From positions 10,331 through 74,330 of the forward strand of contig JBKPEA010000066.1 in NCBI GenBank assembly GCA_046728175.1: a DNA stretch of 64,000 nucleotides, read 5' to 3'. The notes beneath the pieces were generated by a model. It was not told the DNA's origin. It searched no databases and saw only the letters and a program-made list of their open reading frames with translations. Origin of the DNA: JAFAHS01 sp046728175. GTDB lineage: Bacteria > Desulfobacterota > Binatia > Binatales > Binataceae. Position 1 is the first letter of the stretch. Every line of letters starts with the position of its first letter. Positions 8,253 through 17,706 of this stretch are shown here, piece after piece. A program made the position numbers and the translations under genes.

Positions 8253-9395
8253 TTGAAAATGCTAGACTTTTTGCTGACGGTGACAAATCACGAACAGACG
8301 GTCGAGAGCATTGCCGCCCAAGCCGGCTTTGCGCGGGTCGGGTTCAGCCGCGTCAAACGCCTGACTGACCGGGAGGCCTTCTATACGCAATGGCTGGGGC
8401 AAGGCCGTCATGGCGCAATGGGCTACCTCGCGCGCGTCCCGGAACGACGCTTCGATCCCCGCGCGATCGACGGGCGGTTTAGATCGGTCGTCACTCTCCT
8501 ATGGCCCTACGCTCCCCCCTCTCCGCCAGCGGTGGATTGGCGCGCAGAGCTGCGTGGACGAATCGCAGCCTACGCCCTCGGTCCCGACTACCACGACTAT
8601 GTGCTCAAGGGGGCCCGGGTTGTCTCGGCAGCCATCGAATCACTCTGTCCGGGAGCGGTGACTCGAACCTATGTGGACACCGGCCCGGTGTTTGAGCGCG
8701 AGTGGGGCGCGCGGGCGCGCCTGGGCTGGTTCGGAAAGAACACCATGCTGCTGACGCGCGAGCGCGGCTCCTATTTTTTTCTCGCCGAAGTTTTCACTGA
8801 CGTCGAATTCGATGGCGCGGACGCTCCCTATCGAGAGCATTGCGGTACCTGCCGCCAATGCCTGGATCTGTGCCCGACGCACGCGCTCGAAGATGGCTAT
8901 GTGATGGAGCCGCGCAAGTGCATCTCCTATCTGACGATCGAAAATCGTGGCCCGATTCCGCGCGAGCTCAGAGCGAAAGTCGGGATGTGGCTCTTCGGCT
9001 GCGACATCTGCCAGGAGGTCTGCCCGTGGAACCCTCGTGTGCCCGAGAACGGCGTCGACGAGCTGATGCCGCGCTTACCGGAGTTGATGGCTCTCGATGA
9101 TTTTTGGTTCAGCCGGCGCTTCAGCAAAAGCGCGATCAAACGCGCGAAACGGCGCGGGCTGCTGCGAAACGCGGCCGTGGTCCTGGGCAACACCGGAAAT
9201 CGCGATGCGGTGCCGACGCTGACCCAGGTGCTCGAGCGGGAGCCGGAGGCGCTCGTCCGCTCGCACGCAGCCTGGGCCTTGGGCGAGCTTGGGGGCCGAA
9301 CCGCACGCCACGCGCTGGAAGGCGCGAGGGAACGTGACCTTGATGCGCAGGTTGTGGAAGAGGCGTGTGCCGGACTCGATCGAATGGTCGCCTAG
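8253..9395 (+). CDS. queG: Epoxyqueuosine reductase
   Basis: A 380-residue cobalamin and Fe-S enzyme that reduces epoxyqueuosine to queuosine in tRNA. Two 4Fe-4S motifs are present: CGTCRQCLDLCP starting at residue 197 and CDICQEVCPWN starting at residue 250. The YVDTGPVFEREWG and ARLGWFGKNTMLL stretches are the family's conserved active-site segments. After residue 300 come HEAT-like helices (LLRNAAVVLGNTGNRDAVP), as in QueG structures. The start is either TTG 8253 or ATG 8259 two codons later; the ATG is more usual. Other que genes are not in the window. Confidence 0.93.
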   Translation: MKMLDFLLTVTNHEQTVESIAAQAGFARVGFSRVKRLTDREAFYTQWLGQGRHGAMGYLARVPERRFDPRAIDGRFRSVVTLLWPYAPPSPPAVDWRAELRGRIAAYALGPDYHDYVLKGARVVSAAIESLCPGAVTRTYVDTGPVFEREWGARARLGWFGKNTMLLTRERGSYFFLAEVFTDVEFDGADAPYREHCGTCRQCLDLCPTHALEDGYVMEPRKCISYLTIENRGPIPRELRAKVGMWLFGCDICQEVCPWNPRVPENGVDELMPRLPELMALDDFWFSRRFSKSAIKRAKRRGLLRNAAVVLGNTGNRDAVPTLTQVLEREPEALVRSHAAWALGELGGRTARHALEGARERDLDAQVVEEACAGLDRMVA

Positions 9396-9448
9396 CCGCT
9401 TGTCAAATGCTGCGCGCAAGTAAAGACTGAGGAGAGAGCGGTGAGCTG

Positions 9449-10273
9449 ATGAACGATGCGCGGCGGGAATTTTCGATGCTGGCTTCGCGGGAGCCCGTAC
9501 CTCTGGCCCGCGGGGCCCTGCTGATTGCCAAGGAAGAGTATCCCGATCTCAACGTCGAGCACTATGTCGACCGGCTTTCGGAGCTGGCGCGTGAAGCCGA
9601 GCCGATCGTCAATGCCGGTAGTGACACGGTCGAGAAAGTACAGTTGCTGTCGCATTTCCTGTTCGAGCAGAAAGGCTTCGAAGGGAATCGCGATGCATTC
9701 AGCGACCCGCGTAATTCATTTCTGAATGACGTTATCGAGCGCCGGCTCGGTATTCCGATAACCCTGTCCGTGATCTACCTGGAAGTGGGACGCCGCCTGG
9801 GGCTCAACCTTTACGGCGTGTCGTTTCCCACCCACTTCCTGGTCAAAGCAGTCGACGAACGCGGCGAGCTCCTCATCGATCCTTTTTCCGGCGGCATCAT
9901 TCTGACCCTTGAGCAGGTCAAGGCCCGCCTGGCGGAGATCTATCGTCAGCCGGTGGAGCTGCACCCGGCCATGCTCAAGAGCGCAGGTGCCCGCCAGATC
10001 TTGGTGCGGATGCTGCGCAACCTCAAGGGCATCTACAGCGGTGCGTCCGATTGGGAACGCTCGCTGAGTGCGCTCGATCGAATCCTGATGCTCGATCCGC
10101 GTGCGGTCGAGGAGCTCGCGGAGCGCGGCCAGGTTTACGAACGGCTCGAATGCTTCAAAGCCGCGCTCGACGATTTTCAGAGCTTTCTCTCACTCGCGCC
10201 CGAGCATCCCGCCGCCGATGTCGCGCGCGAAGCCGTCTTGCGGCTGGTGCGGCAGGTCTCGCTGATCAACTAG
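9449..10273 (+). CDS. SirB1-family transglutaminase-like / TPR protein
   Basis: A 274-residue protein of the SirB1 (UPF0162, YchA) family. The N-terminal 200 residues carry the transglutaminase-like core, with NSFLNDVIERRLGIPITLSVIY and GVSFPTHFLVK, followed by IDPFSGG. The usual catalytic Cys is not obvious, as is common in this family. The C-terminal 75 residues form two to three TPR-like helical pairs. Function is unproven; in E. coli the gene sits near prfA and prmC. A GAGGAGAG box lies upstream of the ATG. It precedes lutB by 24 bases on the same strand, so the two may be co-transcribed. Confidence 0.85.
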   Translation: MNDARREFSMLASREPVPLARGALLIAKEEYPDLNVEHYVDRLSELAREAEPIVNAGSDTVEKVQLLSHFLFEQKGFEGNRDAFSDPRNSFLNDVIERRLGIPITLSVIYLEVGRRLGLNLYGVSFPTHFLVKAVDERGELLIDPFSGGIILTLEQVKARLAEIYRQPVELHPAMLKSAGARQILVRMLRNLKGIYSGASDWERSLSALDRILMLDPRAVEELAERGQVYERLECFKAALDDFQSFLSLAPEHPAADVAREAVLRLVRQVSLIN

Positions 10274-10297
10274 CGCGCGCGGGCGTAGTCGTCTTCA

Positions 10298-11719
10298 ATG
10301 GCCGCATCGCCCAAACCCTCCAGCTTCTTTGAGTCGAGCGAAGCGGGTGCCGCCGATCGCGAGCTCCAGCGCAAACTGGAAAACGCCAGCAGCCGGCACC
10401 TGGACCATTTCGCTCAAGTCAAGGCAGAGTATTCCGACTATGAAGAAGAGCGGTTGCAGTCGCGCCGAATCAAAGAGCACGCCATCGCACATCTAGATGA
10501 ACTGATCGTGGAGCTGACCGGCAAACTAAAAGCGCGCGGCTGCGTGGTATTCGCCGCAGCGACGGCCGAGGAGGCCCGCGACTACATCGTGAACGTGGCG
10601 CGCAACATGGGTGCCCGGCGCGTGGTCAAAGGCAAGTCGATGACCACTGAGGAAATCGGTTTAAATCCGGCGCTGGAGAACGCCGGAATGGAGGTCCTCG
10701 AGACCGATCTCGGCGAGTACATCGTTCAGCTGCGCCAGGAGCCGCCCTCGCACATCATCACGCCTGCGATTCATCTCTCCAAGGAAGACATCGGCGCGCT
10801 GTTTCAGGAAAAGTTTGGAATTCCCTACACCGCGGAACCGGAGCGCCTGACCGCGGAGGCTCGCGCGCGGCTGCGCGAGGGATTTCTCAGCGCGGACCTG
10901 GGAGTAACCGGGGTAAATTTCGCGATTGCGGAAACCGGCACGCTGGTGGTGATTGAGAACGAAGGCAACGGCCGCATGTCCTCGACCATGCCAGAAGTGT
11001 TCATCGCGGTCATGGGCATAGAAAAGGTGATTCCGCGCCTGGCCGACGTGTCACACTTCCTCGAGGTGCTCGCGCGCACCGCAACCGGCCAGAAGCTCAC
11101 TACCTACACCAATTTCATTGGCGGTCCGCGTCGCGAGGGGGAAGTCGACGGTCCGCGCGAAATGCACGTGGTGATCCTCGACAATGGACGCAGCGCGATG
11201 CTCGCCGACCCGGTGATGCGCGAAGCGTTGTATTGCATCCGCTGCGGCGCGTGCCTCAACGTGTGCCCGGTTTACCGGCACATCGGAGGGCACGCGTACC
11301 GCTCGCCCTATCCGGGTCCGATCGGCTCGATCGTGAGTCCGAACCTGGTCGGTTCCGCAGCGGCGCATCTGCCATTCGCATCCACCCTGTGCGGCGCGTG
11401 CAAAGATATCTGCCCGGTCAAGATCGACATTCCAAGGATCCTGCTGCATCTGCGCTGGAAGGAGGCGGCGGACAGCGATCCTCCCAAATGGCCGGCCCCG
11501 GCCGCTCGCGCGCGTGCCGGCGCGCGACAATTCGCGCGGCTGGCGAGGCATCCCTCGGCGGTTCGAATGCTGGGCAAACTCGGTGCGATCGCGCTTAAGC
11601 CCTTGGCCCGCGATGGCTGGATCAAGCGCATGCCGCCACCGTTTTCGAATTGGACCGCCATCCGTGACTTTCCCCGTCCACGGCCACGGCGCAGCAAGCT
11701 TCGGGCGGAAGAGGACTGA
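10298..11719 (+). CDS. lutB: L-lactate oxidation iron-sulfur protein LutB
   Basis: A 473-residue protein with an N-terminal LUD (DUF162) domain and two ferredoxin-like 4Fe-4S motifs: CIRCGACLNVCP starting at C313 and CGACKDICP starting at C365. The C-terminal tail is LutB-type. LutB works with LutA and LutC to oxidise L-lactate to pyruvate and pass electrons to the quinone pool. The stop is followed 2 bases later by lutC. A start further downstream is possible, but conservation-like sequence begins near residue 20. Confidence 0.93.
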   Translation: MAASPKPSSFFESSEAGAADRELQRKLENASSRHLDHFAQVKAEYSDYEEERLQSRRIKEHAIAHLDELIVELTGKLKARGCVVFAAATAEEARDYIVNVARNMGARRVVKGKSMTTEEIGLNPALENAGMEVLETDLGEYIVQLRQEPPSHIITPAIHLSKEDIGALFQEKFGIPYTAEPERLTAEARARLREGFLSADLGVTGVNFAIAETGTLVVIENEGNGRMSSTMPEVFIAVMGIEKVIPRLADVSHFLEVLARTATGQKLTTYTNFIGGPRREGEVDGPREMHVVILDNGRSAMLADPVMREALYCIRCGACLNVCPVYRHIGGHAYRSPYPGPIGSIVSPNLVGSAAAHLPFASTLCGACKDICPVKIDIPRILLHLRWKEAADSDPPKWPAPAARARAGARQFARLARHPSAVRMLGKLGAIALKPLARDGWIKRMPPPFSNWTAIRDFPRPRPRRSKLRAEED

Positions 11720-11721
11720 CC

Positions 11722-12408
11722 ATGGCGGACCTGCAAACGATCGTCGCGCGCGTGAAGAACGCACTCGCGTCCGGAGCGCCAGCACCCGATCACGCGGCGC
11801 CACGCGCGCCCGCACTGCAACCCGACGGTCAGCGCGCGGAGCTGGTGAGCTGTTTCGCACATGAACTGGAAGCGGTCGGCGGCCGAACCATCGGTCCTGT
11901 CGCGCCGGAGCAACTGGCCGAGCGGGTGGGCGCGATCGTTCGCGAGCGCGGCGTCAAATCGATCGCGGTGGGCGAGGGCGTACTGGTGGACCTGAGCCAG
12001 GTGCGGAAGACGCTCAGCGAATCCGGAATCGATGTGATCCGAACCGGCAGGGTCGATGGCAGCACAAGGCCGGACTTGCGCAAGCAACTCGCGCACGTCG
12101 ATGCGGGTCTCGCCGAAGCCGACTACGGGATCGCATCGACCGGTACCCTTGCGGTCTTGAGCGATGAAACCCGGCCCTCGGCGCTGACCCTCTTGCCACC
12201 CGCCAGTTTGGTGTTGGTGCGGATCGACCGGATGAAAGCTGACCTGGCATCGACGTTAACCGCGCTGGGCGGCACGGCGCTGGAGTCGCGTCGCTTGACC
12301 CTGATAACCGGACCCAGCCGCACCGCGGACATCGAGAAACGCATCGTGATGGGGGTGCATGGACCCAAGTCGCTCGACGTAATCGTGGTGTGGCCACGCG
12401 ATGACTGA
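11722..12408 (+). CDS. lutC: L-lactate utilisation protein LutC (LUD domain)
   Basis: A 228-residue LUD-domain protein. Recognisable segments are the GIASTGTLAVLSDE turn near residues 134-147, and the TLLPPASLVLV and LITGPSRTADIE stretches, with a VMGVHGPKSLDVIVV C-terminus. The near-universal GxHGP loop is intact. It is the small subunit-like partner in the LutABC lactate dehydrogenase system. It overlaps the lutA start by 8 bases, so translation is probably coupled. Confidence 0.93.
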   Translation: MADLQTIVARVKNALASGAPAPDHAAPRAPALQPDGQRAELVSCFAHELEAVGGRTIGPVAPEQLAERVGAIVRERGVKSIAVGEGVLVDLSQVRKTLSESGIDVIRTGRVDGSTRPDLRKQLAHVDAGLAEADYGIASTGTLAVLSDETRPSALTLLPPASLVLVRIDRMKADLASTLTALGGTALESRRLTLITGPSRTADIEKRIVMGVHGPKSLDVIVVWPRDD

Positions 12409-13123
12409 AGTCCAGCTTTTCTCGACCTGCCTCGCGGAAGAGTTTTTTCCCGAGGTCTACGACGCGACCGCGACCGTGCTCGGGCGGCTGCGGCTGCGCG
12501 TGCGACCGCTGAAGAGCGCATTTTGCTGCGGACAGGTTGCGTTTAACGAGGGATTTCGCGATGAGGCGGTCGATCTGGCGCGTAAGTTTCTCGCCGCTTG
12601 CCGGCACGATACGCCGATCATCGTTCCGTCGGGTTCGTGCTCGAGCATGATACGAATCTTCTATTCCGACTTGCTCGCGACCGACGCGGGCCTGACGGTC
12701 AAGGCAGAAGCGATCAGGCCATGGGTCTACGAATTCTCTCAGTTTCTGGTCGGTGTCATGAAGGTCAAGTACCTCGGCGCGCGCTACGAGCGTACGGTTG
12801 CCTACCACCCGTCATGTCATCTGATGCGCGAGCTCAACGTGCGCGAGGAGCCGATGGCGCTGCTCAGCGCGGTCAATGGGATCCGGTTGATGGAAATCAC
12901 CAAGCGCGAGGAGTGCTGCGGCTTCGGCGGCTTGTTCTCGGTGAAGTTCCCGCACATTTCCGGGGCGATGCTCGCGGACAAGCTGAGCGCGATCCGTGAA
13001 AGCGGCGCCGAGGTGGTGGTGTCGAACGACTGTGGATGTCTCATGCAAATCGGCGGCGGCCTGCGCCGCGCCGGGGCGAACATCGAGGTACGTCACCTCG
13101 CCGAAGTCCTGGCCTCGCGGTAG
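12401..13123 (+). CDS. lutA: L-lactate oxidation protein LutA (CCG-domain Fe-S oxidoreductase)
   Basis: A 240-residue protein with two CCG domains, which bind a cubane or non-cubane Fe-S cluster: CCGQVAFNEGF starting at C42 and CCGFGGLFSVKFP starting at C172, with YHPSCHLMRELN between. This is the LutA/GlcF-C-terminal type. The order here is lutB-lutC-lutA; in Bacillus it is ABC. No lactate permease or LutR-type regulator adjoins, so uptake must be encoded elsewhere. Confidence 0.93.
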   Translation: MTEVQLFSTCLAEEFFPEVYDATATVLGRLRLRVRPLKSAFCCGQVAFNEGFRDEAVDLARKFLAACRHDTPIIVPSGSCSSMIRIFYSDLLATDAGLTVKAEAIRPWVYEFSQFLVGVMKVKYLGARYERTVAYHPSCHLMRELNVREEPMALLSAVNGIRLMEITKREECCGFGGLFSVKFPHISGAMLADKLSAIRESGAEVVVSNDCGCLMQIGGGLRRAGANIEVRHLAEVLASR

Positions 13124-13217
13124 GTGAAGCCGCTTCCGTCACGGGCGGAGGTTGGCCGGCTTCTTTTGCTCGCGCAGAAGGGGTCGGTTTGAATCGCACC
13201 TTCAGGGCCGAACCAGC

Positions 13218-14954
13218 CTAGTGCCGTTCGTGAACGTAGGTTCCGGGGGCTGGATCGCTCGGCGTATAACCATTTCCGCCTACCGATTTAGGTGCAGACA
13301 GATCCTCTCCCGAGCGCGCGCTCAGCCACTTGAGCCAGTGATCCCACCAGGAGCCCTTGGTCTCAGTCGCGCCCCGCAGCCACGCCTCGGCATCCTGCGG
13401 CAGGCGCTGATTGACGTAGAACCGCGCCTTCAGATTGCCGGGAGGATTCACCAGGCTCTGGATGTGCCCGCTCGAACCCAGCACGAACTCGGCCTTGCCG
13501 CCGAACATTCCAGCGGCGCGATAGCAGGCCCGCCACGCGCAGATATGATCGGTCATCCCGGCGACCAGGTATAGGTCGTTCTTGACGTCGCCCAGGTTGA
13601 CCGGCGTGCCGAGCACGTTGACTTCACTGCCATTCACCAGCGGGTTGCGCAGGAACAAGTCGAGAAAACCCTCGTGCAGCTTGGCAGGCAGGCAAGTGGA
13701 ATCGGCGTTCCAGAACAGAATATCAAACGGCGGGGGCTGTTTGCCCATCAAGTAGTTGTTCACCCAGTAATTCCACACCAGGTCGTTGGGCCGTAACCAC
13801 GCGAACACGCGCGCCATCTCGGCGCCATCCAGGACGCCCTTTCTCTTCGAACGGCGAATCGCGGCTCGAATCGCGTCTTCGGTCGCGAACATCCCGACCA
13901 TCGATTGCGCCTGCGTGTCCAGCATGGTGACGAGCAGCGTCATCGCATGGACGCGCGGATCTCCCGCCGCGGTGAGATGGCCAAGCAGGAGCGAGGAAGT
14001 GATCCCGCCCGCGCACACGCCGACCACGTTACAGTCGGGGCTGGCCGTGATCGTGCAGGCCGCTTCGATGGCTTCCTTACACGAAGCGACGTATTCGTCG
14101 ATGCCCCATTCACGGTCGGCCGGCGTCGGATTGCGCCAGCTGATCGTGAAAACCTGGATGCCGCGTTTCACGGCGTATTCGATAAAGCTGCGGCCCGGGG
14201 CGAGATCCATGATGTAGAATTTGTTGATCTGCGGCGGGATCAGCAGCAGCGGGCGAGCGAACACGCGCTCGGTCGCCGGTTCATACTGGATTACCTCACA
14301 CAGCGGATTGCGATAGACGACCGCGCCCGGCGTGATACCGATGTTGCGGCCGATTTCGAACGGCCGCTTGTCGACCTGCTGCGGCATCCCGCCATTGGCG
14401 AACAAATCGACCGCGAAGTTGCGCAGCCCGGCGACCAGACTCATGCCCGCCGTATCGAAGACGCGCTTCACTGCCGCCGGATTGCCTGGCAGAACGTTGG
14501 TAGGCGCAAGCGCTTCGGTGAGCAGCGTCATCACGAAACGCGCCTGCCCCGCATCTTTCCAATCGCCAAAGTCCTTGTCGCCTACCAGGTCGTGCATGGC
14601 GACACGCCAGGCGAGATAGGACTGCATCAAGCGGTGATAGAGCGGATGCTCCTGCCAGGCGGGATCGGTAAAGCGCTTGTCGGACTGGTCCGGCTCCACA
14701 TCGGACAGCCCGGCCGTTATCTGGGCCAATTCGATCGACAGTTGTACGAGGCGAGACGCGACCACGCGCGGATGTCCTGCCAGATGGCCCACTACCCGAG
14801 CGAGCGTACCGACAATTTGGGCCGCATCGATTCCGACAAACGGATTTGCGCCCAGGATAGCATCGAGCGCCGGATGTTCTTCTTCGGCACCAATAGGGTG
14901 AACCGGCTTGGACTTGGGAGCAGCGGCCATAGACCTTCCTCCACGGCGAAACAT
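13218..14954 (-). CDS. phaC: Class I poly(3-hydroxyalkanoate) synthase
   Basis: A 578-residue alpha/beta-hydrolase-fold polymerase that makes PHA granules from hydroxyacyl-CoA. The lipase-like box is GVCAGG with nucleophile C314. The catalytic Asp lies in AGMTDHIC and the His in GSSGHIQS. The N-terminal PhaC_N region (SYLAWRVAMHDLVGDKDFGDW and NVLPGNPAAVKRVFDT, given in part) is present. The length fits class I. No phaA, phaB, phasin or phaR gene adjoins, although a FabG-like reductase lies 6 kb away. It is convergent with lutA. Confidence 0.92.
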   Translation of the reverse strand: MFRRGGRSMAAAPKSKPVHPIGAEEEHPALDAILGANPFVGIDAAQIVGTLARVVGHLAGHPRVVASRLVQLSIELAQITAGLSDVEPDQSDKRFTDPAWQEHPLYHRLMQSYLAWRVAMHDLVGDKDFGDWKDAGQARFVMTLLTEALAPTNVLPGNPAAVKRVFDTAGMSLVAGLRNFAVDLFANGGMPQQVDKRPFEIGRNIGITPGAVVYRNPLCEVIQYEPATERVFARPLLLIPPQINKFYIMDLAPGRSFIEYAVKRGIQVFTISWRNPTPADREWGIDEYVASCKEAIEAACTITASPDCNVVGVCAGGITSSLLLGHLTAAGDPRVHAMTLLVTMLDTQAQSMVGMFATEDAIRAAIRRSKRKGVLDGAEMARVFAWLRPNDLVWNYWVNNYLMGKQPPPFDILFWNADSTCLPAKLHEGFLDLFLRNPLVNGSEVNVLGTPVNLGDVKNDLYLVAGMTDHICAWRACYRAAGMFGGKAEFVLGSSGHIQSLVNPPGNLKARFYVNQRLPQDAEAWLRGATETKGSWWDHWLKWLSARSGEDLSAPKSVGGNGYTPSDPAPGTYVHERH

Positions 14955-15155
14955 CTGAGCCGTAGCAAAGGGCCGCGCGAAAGGGCAAGTTGGCCTTCGG
15001 CGGTGCGAACGGACCTAACCCCGGGCGCTTCCAGGAAACCGAAAGGGCGACCAAGGTTTGTGGCCACTACGCCTACCGCCGTCCTTCCCTTCCTTGGGGG
15101 CGGGCTAGAGACCAAGGTGCTGCCCATCCCAGCGTAATTAGGTCGCTCGCCTCGA

Positions 15156-15186
15156 TTGACCTTGTCCCAAGGGGAGACTGTATGGT
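15156..15186 (+). promoter_or_regulatory. MerR-type promoter and operator with 19-bp spacer
   Basis: A -35 box TTGACC (15156-15161) and a -10 box TATGGT (15181-15186) are separated by exactly 19 bp, the overlong spacing typical of promoters activated by MerR-family proteins. Inside the spacer lies an imperfect dyad, TGTCCC-AAG-GGGAGA. It faces the amidase gene 170 bases downstream and the MerR-type gene after that. The rest of the 14955-15353 gap between phaC and the amidase shows no gene; its left part should hold the phaC promoter. The assignment rests on spacing and symmetry only. Confidence 0.6.
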
Positions 15187-15353
15187 CATCGCAGAAGGAG
15201 CCACCTGACGAGAGGACTCACGAACGTGAACCGTAGCGCTGCATTGCAATGGATCGGAGCAAGCACCACCGCGCTGATCTGCCCCTCCCCCTTGAAGCAC
15301 CAGCGGCTTCGGCGACGAACCACGCGCAGGGTCGGCACCAACATGGAGGCAGA

Positions 15354-16820
15354 ATGAATTCATCGGATTTCAAACCCGCCTTTGCAAGCGCAGCAGAAAC
15401 CGCGAATGCGGTGAACAACAAGAAGATTTCGGCGACCGAACTGCTGAACCTCGAGTTCCAGAGAATCGATCGCTATAACCCCAAGCTGAACGCGATCGTC
15501 TGGCAGGATCGAGAGCGGGCGTTGGCGCGCGCCAAACAAGCCGATGCTGCCCTTGCCGCGGGCAGGTCCGTGGGCGCGTTTCACGGCGTGCCGGTCACGA
15601 TCAAGGAATCGTTCGCCTATCGCGGTTCGCCCAACACCTGGGGTTTGCCACCGCTCAAGAATGCAATCAGTCCTCGGACCGCAGTTGCCGTAGAGCGCCT
15701 GGAATCCGCGGGTGCGATCGTTCTGGGTAAGACCAATGTGTGCACCATGCTGGCTGATTGGCAGAGCTACAATCCGATCTACGGAGCTTCGAACAATCCG
15801 TGGGATCTTACACTCACGCCAGGCGGATCGACCGGGGGCGGCGCCGCTGCGCTGGCAGCGGGGCTTGGGTGTCTGAGTATCGGCAGCGACCTCATGGGCT
15901 CGGTCCGGATTCCGGCGCACTTCTGCGGCGTCTACGCGCATAAGCCATCTCTCGGACTCGTGAGCACGGCGGGATTCCAGCCCGGTCCCTGGGACGGGTC
16001 TCCCGGCTATCCGATGGACCTCTCGGTGATGGGCCCGCTGGCGCGCAGTGCCGCCGATCTTGCGTTGGGCCTCACCGTGCTCGGCGGAGCCGATGGTGAC
16101 GATGGCAAGGCGTGGACCTGGCGCATGCCCCTGGCTCGCCACCTCCGCCTCAAAGATTTTCGAGTCGGCTATGTATTCGACGACCCAGCCTCGCCTGTTG
16201 CCTCCGATATTCGAGCGGTCTATGAAAACGCGCTTTCCCGCTTGAGCAGCTCGGGAGCAAAACTAGATCGCGGCTGGCCGGCTGGAGTAGATGCCCATGC
16301 GCACATGAAGACCCTGATATATCTTCTGTTCGCCTTGGTGACGGCTGAGATGGCCGATGACGCGCGCGAGAGCCTGAGGCAGCGCCTCCAAGGCACCCCG
16401 GAAGACGTATTTGCGGCAGCCGCCACCGCCCCTCACGCTCGCTGGCTGCACCAAACGCAGGACCGACTCCTCTACCGCGCGCTGTGGCAGAAATACTTCG
16501 ACAGCCACGATGTGTTCTTGTTGCCAACCACCGTCACTGCGGCGTTCCGGCACGACCACAGCGAACCGTTGGAAGCGCGCGTTATCGCCACCGCCGAAGG
16601 CAAACGCTCCTATGCGCAGGACCTCCCTTTCTGGATCAGATTTGCAACCTTGGCAGGATTGCCTGCCACCGTCGCGCCGGTAGGACGAACCAGGGCAGGT
16701 CTTCCGGTGGGCATGCAAATCATCGGGCCGATGTGGGAAGACGGAACCCCGATTGAGTTCGCGGCTCAGTTATCCGAAGTAGTCGGAGGATTTGAGTCGC
16801 CTCCGGGATATCAAGCATGA
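15354..16820 (+). CDS. Amidase-signature family hydrolase
   Basis: A 488-residue amidase-signature enzyme. The Lys-Ser-Ser triad is in place with GatA-like spacing: K84 in VTIKES, cis-Ser159 in GGSTGG, and nucleophile Ser183 in the DLMGSVRIPA stretch. The glycine usually found two residues before the nucleophile is Met. The ATG at 15354 is chosen because GGAGG lies 5 bases upstream; an in-frame upstream ATG at 15249 has no such site. It hydrolyses some amide or ester; the substrate is unknown, and a GatA role is unlikely without gatB or gatC. It is followed 31 bases later by the MerR-type gene and is probably co-transcribed with it. Confidence 0.88.
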   Translation: MNSSDFKPAFASAAETANAVNNKKISATELLNLEFQRIDRYNPKLNAIVWQDRERALARAKQADAALAAGRSVGAFHGVPVTIKESFAYRGSPNTWGLPPLKNAISPRTAVAVERLESAGAIVLGKTNVCTMLADWQSYNPIYGASNNPWDLTLTPGGSTGGGAAALAAGLGCLSIGSDLMGSVRIPAHFCGVYAHKPSLGLVSTAGFQPGPWDGSPGYPMDLSVMGPLARSAADLALGLTVLGGADGDDGKAWTWRMPLARHLRLKDFRVGYVFDDPASPVASDIRAVYENALSRLSSSGAKLDRGWPAGVDAHAHMKTLIYLLFALVTAEMADDARESLRQRLQGTPEDVFAAAATAPHARWLHQTQDRLLYRALWQKYFDSHDVFLLPTTVTAAFRHDHSEPLEARVIATAEGKRSYAQDLPFWIRFATLAGLPATVAPVGRTRAGLPVGMQIIGPMWEDGTPIEFAAQLSEVVGGFESPPGYQA

Positions 16821-16851
16821 AGGGTGACAGGCGCACCGGCGAAATCGAGAG

Positions 16852-17706
16852 GTGAGCTTGGCCCACCAGCGGAACTTCCCAAGACCGCGTGGCGCCGACC
16901 CTCTATTGAGCATCGGCGTCTTCGCACGGCGCTCGCGCCTATCGATGAAGGCGCTGCGGCTGTATGACCATGTCGGGCTGCTCAAACCTGCCCAAGTAGA
17001 CCTGGGCACTGGCTATCGCCGGTATCGCGAGAGTCAGCTCGCGACCGCGCGGCTGGTGGTCATGCTCCGACGCCTCGATATGCCACTCGTGCAGGTCGCC
17101 GAAATCGTTTCTGCACCGGGTCCTCTTGGCGCCGAACGACTCGCCTCGTACTGGGAGGAGTTCGAGCGTCGGGTCGCAGGTCAGCATCAGTTGGTCGGAT
17201 ACATTCGGGGCAAACTGCTTGGCAGGGAAGCAACCATAGGACTGGCGGAGATCCGCCAGCGCGAGGTTCCGGAACAGCTCGTTCTGACCGAACAACGAGA
17301 CATCGACGTGGAGCAATTGCCCGCGTGGATCGGAGCGGCAATGAGACGCCTGACCACATCCGCGCGCAGGTATGGTTGTAGTCGGGGCGCGCTTCGTCGT
17401 CTACTACGGCGAAATCAACGAAGATAACGACGGTCCGGCCGAAGCTTGCGTTCCAATCGATCCGGCGCGGGCCCGCACACCGGATCCGGGAATGCGCCGC
17501 GAACCTGCGCACTGCGAGGCCTACGTTCGGCTCACGAAGACTCAGGTCGCATTTCCGCAAATCGCTTCTGCATACGACCATGTCTCTGCCTGGGTTACGT
17601 CGCGCGGGCTCACGCTGGCTGGTCATCCGCGCGAGGTCTACTTCGGCGACTTCGCCGCGCGCGTCCACACGAGGAAGTATGCGACGTAGCGATACCCATG
17701 CGATAA
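16852..17706 (+). pseudogene. MerR-family regulator with GyrI-like effector domain, broken by two compensating frameshifts
   Basis: The first frame (16852 to about 17370) gives a MerR-type winged-helix domain (LSIGVFARRSRLSMKALRLYD, then GYRRYRESQL) and the linker helix. It then runs into nonsense and stops at 17427. The expected effector-binding domain continues in the +1 frame from about 17366 (VVGARFVVYYGEINEDNDGP, then AHCEAYVRLTKTQVAFPQ) to about 17660. The conserved end, HEEVCDVAIPMR, is back in the original frame and stops at 17706. So one extra base (or two missing) near 17370 and the reverse near the GCCGCGCGCG run at 17653-17662 would restore about 284 residues. This is either a recent pseudogene or base-calling error. 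The intact protein would be a BmrR-like drug sensor and a likely regulator of the 19-bp-spacer promoter upstream. Confidence 0.75.

Noticed and set aside
13170..13210. tRNA T-loop-like GGTTTGAATC
   Set aside because: The flanking bases do not form a T-arm or acceptor stem.
6239..14954. A PHA operon linking fabG and phaC
   Set aside because: The two genes are 6 kb apart with lut, queG and other genes between, and no phasin or phaA/phaB is present.
16852..17706. Programmed ribosomal frameshift in the MerR-type gene
   Set aside because: Two opposite shifts would be needed and no slippery heptamer with a stimulator is seen at either site.
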